A stretch of DNA of 64,000 nt, from contig WBZZ01006425.1 in assembly GCA_019918135.1 (NCBI GenBank), positions 1 to 64,000 of the forward strand, written 5' to 3'. The notes under the pieces were generated by a model that made no database searches, was not told the DNA's origin, and saw nothing but the letters and a program-made list of their open reading frames with translations. This stretch comes from Paulinella micropora. Taxonomy: Eukaryota; Cercozoa; Imbricatea; Euglyphida; Paulinellidae. Both the position numbers and the translations under genes were made by a program. Each line of letters starts with the position of its first letter. Position 1 is the first letter of the stretch. Below are positions 57,856-64,000 of the stretch, one piece after another.

Positions 57856-57911
57856 CCGGGGGGCATGCTGCCCCCCCTGCTCCTCCCTCCAGCCCGCGGC
57901 AGCGGGCTGGG
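57856..57911. repeat. Double-palindrome GC element 16
   Basis: GGGGGGCATGCTGCCCCCC, CT-rich linker, then CAGCCCGCGGCAGCGGGCTG, just after the primase D-x-E motif. Confidence 0.9.
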
Positions 57912-58289
57912 CCGCGCGGCGCTAGGGTCTGCTCCGCGCGAGTACCACTCCAAGTCGAGGTAGAGGGAAGACTGCCCCTGTATGATGACGAAGAAGCTGA
58001 GTTCCATCGGGTTGACGCAGCGGTAGATGTCTTCGTAAAAGGCCCTGGGGTCGGGACAGGAGCCAAACAGGTGGCGCTCGGACAAGCCGGGCCGTCCTTG
58101 CGCGTCCGGGGCAGGGGGTAACATGAGCTTGTAAAAGAACCCATGATTCTGGGCCTTGCCCTCGGCGAAACAACAGAGAGACGGGTAGGAATTGGCGCCG
58201 CCCGACTCGAACAGAGAGACGGGCCTGGGCAGCCCCCGCGTCAGCAGGACCCTGCGGGGCGCCCGCCGTGCCTGGGCGGCCGCCGCCAT

Positions 58290-58586
58290 TTTTTTGTGTA
58301 TGTGGGGGGAGAGGGGGGGGGGGATTTTGCTCAAAAAGACTCTCTTTAATTTTGTAGGAAGAAAGGAGGCAGAAGGAAAGGCAGGCTCTGTCCCCTTTCT
58401 CTACCTCCCCCCCCCCCTTCTGTCTTTCTCTCTCTCCTCCCCTTCCCCTCCTCCCTCGCCTCTTCCCATCTCCCTCTCTTTCCCCTCGGCCCCCTCTTTC
58501 CTTCTCCCCCATCCTTTCTTTGCATGTTTTGCGGAAGTTTTAGCATTGAAAGAGAGAAACGTCTTCTTTAATAAAAAATACAAGTT
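58290..58586. other. Intergenic CT-rich region
   Basis: G-run near 58313, long CT/C-rich tract 58395-58510, then AAAGAG...AATAAAAAATAC, the probable 3' signal of the dioxygenase gene. No gene supported. Confidence 0.55.
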
Positions 58587-59876
58587 TTAGCCCAGCCCGC
58601 TGGCGGGAGGGGGTTCGGGGGGTAGCATCCCCCCCGTGCCGAGCACCAAGGCTCTATAGTCTCTCAGGATGGTCTCGGCGGGGAGCGCACAGCTCTGCAG
58701 GGGTCGGAAGGACTTGTGGCGGGGGTAAGCCAGCTGCTGCGTAATAGCCATGGGCTTGCCAGCGCTGTCGTAGGTCACGTAGTGATTGGTCTGGGCCCCC
58801 CGTCGCACGAACTCTTCGCGATCGCGGCGTACCTTGGCGAGCTCCGCCTGGCCCAATAGCGAGGTTGGGACCAGGTTGACAAACGCCGCCACTCGCAGCC
58901 AGGGGCTGCGTGTCGGGTCCGGGGGCTTGGGGGCGGTAGTGCGTGCTGGTATGTTAGTGTGCGTCACCGCCGAATCGAACAAGAGCAGAGACCCTGCGCG
59001 CACGTGCGGCATGTACCAGACGAGCTTCTGGGGGTCAAAGACCTGCCGCTGGACCCGCAGGGCTTTGTCGCCGTAGGGCACGTAGTTGACGCCGCGGCGC
59101 GGCTTCATGACCTGGAGCACCTTGGCGTGCAATCGCTGGGAGCCCGCGACCGCGGCGAAGCCTCCTGTCTCAAAGCTAGTGTCGGTGAGGCAGAGCATGC
59201 CCTGCAGGCAGCGCCGCCCGCTCAGTGCGGGTGCGGGCGTGGCGCCCTTGTCCATATGTGGCCAGGCGTCCTTGGTCTTGTAGGCGGGATTGTAGGTGAA
59301 ATCACGAAAAACGCTGCAGGTGTCAAAGCTGCTGAGGCAGGGCTCTCCGGGCTGTACGCCCAGGGCGCGTTGGAAGACGTCGGTGCGCCACACCAGCTGC
59401 CGGGCGGCCCACATGAAGCGCGAATGTTGTATGCCGGTCTTGCTGTCCTTGATGATACCTACTGAGTTTATGCCCGGCCAGTTGCTGTTGGTCCAAGTCT
59501 CGGGGTCGCGCGGGTCAATCAGCGGGTTCATGCGCCTCAAGTCTGCATTCAGCAGCTCGAGCAGCGAGGCGACGTCGGTTGGCGAGATGGCGTTCTCGAT
59601 CACGCAGAAGCCCTGCTTGTCAAACTCCGCTAGCCACGCCTTGTGGTCGTCTAGTAGCAGACCGTTCAGGTATGGTTTGATGATGTCTTCTTCACGTGCG
59701 AGCTCCTGCAAGTAAGTTGCATTATCGCTCAACTTTGGCCTTTTCTGACGTCTCGCCTGCTCGGTCACTAGTGCACGCTGCATGCGTGCTCTGCGTACAA
59801 AAAGAAAAACAGAGACCTGAGCTCGGAGGCACGACATTTTAGACACACACGCACACATCTCGTCGCCAAACTCCAT
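58587..59876 (-). CDS. PhyH-type Fe(II)/2-oxoglutarate dioxygenase, copy 1
   Basis: The ATG at 59876 (alternative 59783, MQRALVTEQ) gives about 400-430 residues. GFCVIENAISPTDVASLLEL opens the PhyH fold. DAWPHMDKG gives the His-x-Asp metal pair, DSAVTHTN the distal His, and PWLRVAAFVNL the Arg that binds 2-oxoglutarate. All key residues are visible. Substrate unknown; hydroxylation of a small molecule, protein or nucleobase is possible. The last ~15 codons read into a palindromic element (GTGGMLPPEPPPASG). It is the left copy of a tandem duplication. Confidence 0.85.
   Translation of the reverse strand: MEFGDEMCACVSKMSCLRAQVSVFLFVRRARMQRALVTEQARRQKRPKLSDNATYLQELAREEDIIKPYLNGLLLDDHKAWLAEFDKQGFCVIENAISPTDVASLLELLNADLRRMNPLIDPRDPETWTNSNWPGINSVGIIKDSKTGIQHSRFMWAARQLVWRTDVFQRALGVQPGEPCLSSFDTCSVFRDFTYNPAYKTKDAWPHMDKGATPAPALSGRRCLQGMLCLTDTSFETGGFAAVAGSQRLHAKVLQVMKPRRGVNYVPYGDKALRVQRQVFDPQKLVWYMPHVRAGSLLLFDSAVTHTNIPARTTAPKPPDPTRSPWLRVAAFVNLVPTSLLGQAELAKVRRDREEFVRRGAQTNHYVTYDSAGKPMAITQQLAYPRHKSFRPLQSCALPAETILRDYRALVLGTGGMLPPEPPPASGLG
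58592..58636. repeat. Double-palindrome GC element 17
   Basis: CAGCCCGCTGGCGGG (shortened palindrome) and GGGGGGTAGCATCCCCCC; it encodes the C-terminus of dioxygenase copy 1. Confidence 0.85.
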
Positions 59877-60102
59877 CCCCACCTTGGGAGGAGGGGGGGG
59901 GGGGGTGCCCCCCGGGAGGAAGCTCCCCGGGGAGCCCGACGTGACTATAATAGATGGGCGCGGAAGCTCTCCTCCTCACGATGAATAAAAAACTGTCCTG
60001 GGCATTGCTATATTTTGTGCGTACTAGCTTCCCACACACTTAAGCTACCGCCACAGTAAAAAAGAGCCACGCCTGTCCGGAGCTAGAGAATTTATTGATT
60101 GA
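59877..60102. promoter_or_regulatory. Upstream region of dioxygenase copy 1
   Basis: Contains a G-run/GTGCCCCCC hairpin and the text TATAATAGATGGGCGCGGAAG and GATGAATAAAAAACTGTCCT, duplicated at 62905-63060. A shared promoter of both copies is likely. Confidence 0.55.
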
Positions 60103-60651
60103 TTGAGTGAACAGAAGGATAAGAAGTTGTACCTACGCAGAAACCCCAACTATGCTTTCGCGGCACAAAACTTCGGAGTCTGGCTTGGCACCGATGGCGA
60201 CCCAACGGGTCGTTGGGTTGATGTTGGCGAGCGTCCTGCTGCAAATTGTGTACAGAGTCCGCTTCCTGAACTATACCTTGATTGTGTACCCTGCCGAAGA
60301 GGCGATGTTTCCCTGTGGCTCCCCGCGATCTCCCGGCTACAAATAGAGTGTGTGACGGTAAATGAAATGAAACGCATGCTGGCTGCAAGAAAAAGAGATG
60401 CAAAAAAAAGAAATAACTCGGAGTTTTATGTTATCCATGGACACGAGGACGAGAAGGCGCTTATAGAAGAGCAAGGCGTCTATCTACCAGAGGAGTTGAA
60501 AGACAAAGGAATCGAGGACCTCGTGCTTCAAATCCTGTACCGGTCCGGGAACCCTCACTGGTTTGGAACTCGCAGAGCGAGTACGTGCCCTGTGGCTAGC
60601 AAGGCTGATCCCCCCCGGATTGCTGTCGAATCCGAAGGGGAAGGGGAATAG
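60103..60651 (+). CDS. Unknown small protein, start unclear
   Basis: The frame is open from 60103, but the first ATG is at 60367. The upstream part still has coding-like text (LRRNPNYAFAAQNFGVWLGT). The later part reads NNSEFYVIHGHEDEKALIEE, then QGVYLPEELKDKGIEDLVLQ and GNPHWFGTRR. The 37-base piece around 60303 recurs at 61485. No family recognised. Ends in TAG. Confidence 0.5.
   Translation: MSEQKDKKLYLRRNPNYAFAAQNFGVWLGTDGDPTGRWVDVGERPAANCVQSPLPELYLDCVPCRRGDVSLWLPAISRLQIECVTVNEMKRMLAARKRDAKKRNNSEFYVIHGHEDEKALIEEQGVYLPEELKDKGIEDLVLQILYRSGNPHWFGTRRASTCPVASKADPPRIAVESEGEGE
60303..60340 (+). repeat. 37-bp dispersed repeat, copy A
   Basis: TGTTTCCCTGTGGCTCCCCG then CGATCTCCCGGCT; recurs at 61485-61520. 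Confidence 0.85.
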
Positions 60652-60760
60652 GGGCCGATATGAGCTCTAAAAAATCGTTTTTTGAGCCATGCTGCTTATG
60701 TTAAAAAAGGTTAAAAAAAAGGAGAGAGATTGCCTTTTTAAATATATCAGACTAACCAGA

Positions 60761-61462
60761 ATGAAAAAATCGTTGTTGCTTTGGGCCTTCCTGTTACTGC
60801 GCGGTCAGCTGCAGCTACTGGTGGCGGGTTTTCACTACACGAACACTAGTAGCGTTGAAGACATAACTCTTAAGATTCAGGCAGGCGGCGCTGACAGTGA
60901 TGATGATGAATCAAGCAAGGTTAACAACTGCAAAGAGAGACACATTAGAAATCTGCGTTGGAAACAAGTCAACTCTTCGAACGGGACCGTGGGTACGATT
61001 TCTGTCAGGCCTTTCGCAGATGCCGAGAGATGCTATCTTTTGCAGAAGCTCAACTTCTATTACGAACCTACCAAAACCCATAATGTGGCCAATCTAACCG
61101 CAAGCGCGGCATGGTGGGAACGGCAAGGCGAGCAATGTCGTGCAGGACCCCGTGCGTACACAGCCCTAAAAGTGAACAAAAGGCGTTCGAGAAAATCGAA
61201 AGACTTCGAGTTTAGCTGGCAGCCTAATTGCGACGGAGACTGCAGTATTACCTACGCCTTCAATGTCGAATGTCAGCCAAAGGGCAGATATATCTTCATG
61301 GTGGCTTTTCTGCTCTTTTTCATCCCGCTCGTTCTGAGTGCACTTATCTGTTGCTGTGTCAATGGCCTTGAAAGATTTTTTTGTCCTTGGTTTTTTTTAA
61401 GTCTGGTGCCGGGCTTGCCGGCGTTATGTGTGTACTTAACGCCAGTCTGGATTAGTATTTAG
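60761..61462 (+). CDS. Membrane glycoprotein-like gene B
   Basis: The ATG at 60761 gives 233 residues. MKKSLLLWAFLLLRGQLQLL is a signal peptide. The ectodomain has N-glycosylation sites (NTS, NSS, NGT, NLT), an acidic DSDDDE run and paired cysteines (CNFxC-type positions around NCDGDC and VEC). Two hydrophobic segments near the C-terminus (IFMVAFLLFFIPLVLSALIC and FFLSLVPGLPALCVYLTPVW) could anchor it. It resembles gene A at 33965. A viral or cell-surface glycoprotein role is inferred. Looks whole. Confidence 0.6.
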   Translation: MKKSLLLWAFLLLRGQLQLLVAGFHYTNTSSVEDITLKIQAGGADSDDDESSKVNNCKERHIRNLRWKQVNSSNGTVGTISVRPFADAERCYLLQKLNFYYEPTKTHNVANLTASAAWWERQGEQCRAGPRAYTALKVNKRRSRKSKDFEFSWQPNCDGDCSITYAFNVECQPKGRYIFMVAFLLFFIPLVLSALICCCVNGLERFFCPWFFLSLVPGLPALCVYLTPVWISI

Positions 61463-61484
61463 CGCAGCCCGCTGCCGCCGGGCG

Positions 61485-61520
61485 CTGTTTCCTTGTGGCT
61501 CCCCGCGATCTCCCGGCTTG
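61485..61520 (+). repeat. 37-bp dispersed repeat, copy B
   Basis: TGTTTCCTTGTGGCTCCCCG then CGATCTCCCGGCTTG. Confidence 0.85.
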
Positions 61521-61596
61521 TTGGCTGAAAGAAAGAGAGAAAACATTTGCTTTTTGATTAATTTAAAAAAAGAAATGTACACGTTTCTGTTAGGTT

Positions 61597-62887
61597 TCAG
61601 CGCAGCCCGCTGGCGGGAGGGGACAGCAGGGGGGGTTCGGGGGGCAGCATGCCCCCCGTGCCAAGCACCAAGGCTGCATAGTCTGTCAGGATGGTCTCGG
61701 CGGGGAGCGCACAGCTCTGCAGGGGCCGGAAGGACTTGTGGCGGGGGTAGGCCAGCTGCTGCGTGATAGCCATGGGCTTGCCAGCGCTGTCGTAGGTCAC
61801 GTAGTGGTTGGTTTGTGCCCCCCGCCGCACGAACTCTTCGCGATCGCGGCGTACCTTGGCGAGCTCGGGGTCGCCCAAGAGCGAGGTCGGGACCAGGTTG
61901 ACAAAGGCCGCCACTCGCAACCAGGGGCTGCGAGTCGGGTCCGGGAGCGTGCGGGTTAGTGTGCGTCACCGCCGAATCGAACAAAAGCAGAGACCCCGCG
62001 CGCACGTGCGGCATGTACCAGACGAGCCCCTGTGGGTCGAAGAGCTGCCGCTGGACCCGCAGGGCTTTGTCGCCGTAGGGCACGTAGTTGACGCCGCGGC
62101 GCGGCTTCATGAGCTCGAGCACCTTGGCGTGCAGGCGCTGGGAGCCCGCGACCGCGGCGAAGCCGCCTGTGTCGAAGCTGGTGTCGGTGAGGCAGAGCAT
62201 GCCCTGCAGGCAGCGCCGCCCGCTCAGTGCGGGTGCGGGCGTGGCGCCCTTGTCCATGTGTGGCCAGGCGTCCTTGGTCTTGTAGGCGGGATTGTGGGTG
62301 AAATCACGAAAAATGCTGCAGGTGTCAAAGCTACTGAGACAGGGCTCCCCGGGCTGTACGTCCAGGGCGCGTTGGAAGACGTTGGTGCGCCATACCAACT
62401 GCCGGGTTTCCCACATAAACCGGCCGTGCTGGATGCCTGTCTTGTTGTCCTTGATAATACCTACTGAGTTTATGCCCGGCCAGTTGCTGTTGGTCCAAGT
62501 CTCGGGGTCGCACGGGTCGATGAGCGGGTTTATGCGCCTCAAGTCTGCATTCAACAGTTTGAGCAGCGAGGCGACCTCGGTTGGCGAGATGGCGTTCTCG
62601 ATCACGCAAAAGCCCTGCTTGTCAAACTCCGCTAGCCACGCCTGGTGGTCGTCTAATAGCAGACCGTTCAGGTATGGTTTGATGACGTCTTCACGCGCGA
62701 GCTCCTGCAGGTAAGTGCCTGCAGGGCCCAGCTTGGCCCTTTTCTGACGTCCCGCCGGCTCGGTCACTAGTGCACGCTGCATGCGTGCTCTGCGTACAAA
62801 AAGAAAAACAGAGACCTGAGCTCGGAGGCACGACATTCCAGACACACACACACACACACACACACACATCTCGTCGCCCAACTCCAT
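61597..62887 (-). pseudogene. PhyH-type dioxygenase, copy 2 (disrupted)
   Basis: The ATG at 62887 starts MELGDEMCVCVCVCV, where a CA repeat lengthens the N-terminus. The body is about 90 percent like copy 1 by eye, with HMDKG and DSAVTHTN in the main frame. The Arg region (RVAAFVNLVPTSLLG) lies in another frame, so about one break. It is the right copy of the tandem duplication. Confidence 0.8.
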
Positions 62888-63116
62888 CCCCGCCTTGGGA
62901 GGCGGGGGGGGGTGCCCCCCGGGAGGAAGCTAAGTACAGGCCCGACGTGACTGTAATAGATGGGCGCGGAAGCTCTCCTTACGATGAATAAAAAACTGTC
63001 CTGAGCATTGCTATATTTTGTGCTTACTAGCTTCCCACACACTTAAGCTACCGCCACAGTAAAAAAGAGCCACGCCTGTCCGGAGCTAGAGAATTTATTG
63101 ATTGATTGAGTGAATT
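61601..63116. repeat. Tandem duplication unit 2
   Basis: Second copy of 58590-60117. Confidence 0.9.
61603..61659. repeat. Double-palindrome GC element 18
   Basis: CAGCCCGCTGGCGGG, linker with CAGCAGGGGGG, then GGGGGGCAGCATGCCCCCC. Orthologous to element 17, so it predates the tandem duplication. Confidence 0.9.
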
Positions 63117-63123
63117 AGTGCCA
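62888..63123. promoter_or_regulatory. Upstream region of dioxygenase copy 2
   Basis: Duplicate of 59877-60117 with GATGAATAAAAAACTGTCCT and a GGGGGGGTGCCCCCC hairpin. Confidence 0.55.
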
Positions 63124-63507
63124 TCAGCTTCTAAATGAGCGCAACAAACGCTGAAGGGCGGGAATACCACCACCCTCTTCTTCCTCATCCGTGTCCTCTT
63201 CTTCCTCATTCGTGTCCTCTTCTTCCTCATCCGTGTCCTCTTCTTCCTCATCCGTGTCCTCCCTCACTTTTGTTATCGGCCGACGCACAACCAATCTTTT
63301 GCACCATTTTGTTGTTGTGTGGAGTTTAGGTACGTTAAGTTTAGGCATGTTACTGTTCCCCGAAAAATCCAGGGTGAACCTCCCGCGGCATTGAAAGCCC
63401 GACGGTACGGTAAAGCTCTGTAGACCGGGGCAGTCGGTGAAAGTCACCTTGAGCTCTTGGCTGATATCCCAGCCTTCGGGCATGGAAAAATCTTTCAAAA
63501 GCGGCAA
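63124..63507 (-). CDS. Acidic C-terminal part of an LRR-like protein
   Basis: A 127-codon minus-strand frame with LRR-like text (LKVTFTDCPGLQSFTVPSG, FTLDFSGNSNMPKLNVPKL) and then four DTDEEEE/DTNEEEE repeats, ending LQRLLRSFRS. It overlaps the frame at 63495 and probably belongs to the same gene, so either about one break is present or this is a separate short gene. Confidence 0.5.
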   Translation of the reverse strand: MPLLKDFSMPEGWDISQELKVTFTDCPGLQSFTVPSGFQCRGRFTLDFSGNSNMPKLNVPKLHTTTKWCKRLVVRRPITKVREDTDEEEEDTDEEEEDTNEEEEDTDEEEEGGGIPALQRLLRSFRS

Positions 63508-64000
63508 GCCTCCGAAACAAAGCTCTGCCTTCTGGCACCGGAGGTTTTTAGGTAGGCGGATAGTCTCGAGCTTGTAACAAAGCCTGCTGTTAGCGTCAGT
63601 TTGCGTTTAACCCGCCAATGGGCGCTCTCTAAGCAAAGGCTTTGAAGATTCTTTAAACTCTCCAATCCCAGGCCTGCCTCCTTGCACCTGAGCTGGGGCA
63701 GAATAAAATTCTCTAGCTGTTTACAATCCGCAATAAATGCAACAAACTTTTTTTGGCTGACCTCCGTCGACAAGCAAACTTGTTCTAGCAGTTGACACTC
63801 TCTGATGTATAAGGTAAGATCCTTCATCTTTTTTTGGTCTGGACTGAGGAAAAGGGTTTTTATGTCACTCCTCACTAGCTCAATATGCATGTTCACCCCC
63901 GCGGCTAGGATCTGTAGGTCTGCCGCCCCCTTTCCGTCCTCGTGGAGGCTTGAATACCGAGAAACACGGATCTCTGTAAGATCGGGTTGTCGTTGTTTAA
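63495..64000 (-). CDS. LRR-like protein, partial at window edge
   Basis: The frame is open from the window's right edge. It has weak leucine-rich rhythm: MKDLTLYIRECQLLEQVCLS, CKQLENFILPQLRCKEAGLG and LKNLQSLCLESAHW. The gene continues beyond 64000, so the start is not visible. The style is like the LRR gene at 15058. Confidence 0.5.
   Translation of the reverse strand, partial: KQRQPDLTEIRVSRYSSLHEDGKGAADLQILAAGVNMHIELVRSDIKTLFLSPDQKKMKDLTLYIRECQLLEQVCLSTEVSQKKFVAFIADCKQLENFILPQLRCKEAGLGLESLKNLQSLCLESAHWRVKRKLTLTAGFVTSSRLSAYLKTSGARRQSFVSEACRF

Larger units (their letters stand above)
55045..58289 (-). pseudogene. Primase-helicase (AEP plus UL9-like helicase) with palindromes inside
   Basis: A minus-strand locus from the ATG at 58289. 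The first segment has SLYLDLEWYSR (primase D-x-E) near residue 100. A 900-codon segment from 57747 carries VYTKNRCWRLPGSQK (primase motif III) near residue 80, a UL52-like zinc region (NAYVYLGVGGNVFYRCHGTR), a Ser-run and long acidic spacer, and a helicase first RecA lobe with RACMGTGKTEAL (about residue 677) and DLVVLDESES (about 795). Three palindromic elements lie inside; two are translated in frame in the long segment. Primer synthesis and origin unwinding in one protein are inferred from family. About one break in the first third. Confidence 0.7.
58590..60117. repeat. Tandem duplication unit 1
   Basis: About 1.5 kb containing dioxygenase copy 1 and its upstream region. The same unit recurs at 61601-63116, with the shared right end GAATTTATTGATTGATTGAGTGA. 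Confidence 0.9.

Noticed and set aside
1-64000. tRNA or rRNA genes
   Set aside because: I looked for conserved tRNA boxes and rRNA-like stretches by eye and saw none I could support; a tRNAscan or covariance search would settle it.
1-64000. A bacterial chromosome or plasmid origin
   Set aside because: No ribosome-binding sites ahead of ATGs, no operon-like overlaps, and the domain set (F-box, RING-H2, PARP, C2H2) is eukaryotic or viral.

Overview
The window looks like part of a large, GC-rich double-stranded DNA virus genome of the nucleocytoplasmic (giant virus) type, or an integrated copy of one in a protist or algal genome. The evidence is indirect. Genes are compact, lack obvious introns and lie on both strands, with short AT-rich gaps. 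Eukaryote-style regulatory modules are common: F-box, leucine-rich repeats, RING-H2, protein kinase folds, PARP-type ADP-ribosyltransferase, C2H2 fingers and an EsV-1-7-like cysteine repeat known from brown-algal viruses. Replication proteins resemble herpesvirus-type primase and origin-binding helicase. No capsid, packaging ATPase, polymerase or rRNA gene is in the window, so the assignment is an inference. Many genes are partial or disrupted copies. Broken genes are treated as fossils: their extents are given and individual lesions are not.

Layout: 0-7 kb holds duplicated intergenic modules, an F-box/LRR remnant, a kinase-like remnant, a primase-like fragment, an LRR fragment and the cysteine-repeat/endonuclease locus. 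7-15 kb has a membrane protein, an unknown 411-residue protein and two Ser/Thr-Val-rich repeat surface proteins, one with DUF285-type repeats. 15-25 kb has an LRR protein, a 778-residue F-box/LRR-like protein, two unknown genes and a DUF1399-like protein. 25-29 kb has a small protein that begins like histone H3, two RING-H2 proteins and a membrane-anchored GH88/GH105-like hydrolase. 29-43 kb has a large kinase-like locus, a PARP, a glycoprotein-like gene, LRR and F-box genes, a PD-(D/E)XK nuclease, a zinc-finger protein and a small paralogous family. 43-58 kb holds two primase-like genes and an origin-binding-type helicase with its decayed copy, plus an inverted and decayed copy of the 18-23 kb block. 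58-64 kb has tandem PhyH-type dioxygenases flanking a second glycoprotein-like gene, and an LRR-like gene that runs off the end.

Three things stand out. First, a family of about 20 short GC-rich elements, each two palindromes joined by a linker, lies between and inside genes; several are translated in frame, as Rickettsia palindromic elements are. Second, the 25.0 kb gene encodes an N-terminus whose first eight mature residues equal the histone H3 tail. Third, a block of at least four genes was duplicated in inverted orientation, and different members survive at each site. Several other families (a GATAT-ended inverted repeat, a 45-bp gene-end motif, a TTTGGCGACAAA motif, and long C or G runs) fill the intergenic space.

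Functionally the visible genes fall into replication (two AEP primases, helicase), ubiquitin targeting (F-box, RING), host signalling or chromatin interference (kinases, PARP, H3-like tail, zinc fingers), and surface or wall interaction (glycoprotein-like pair, Ser-rich proteins, GH105-like enzyme).
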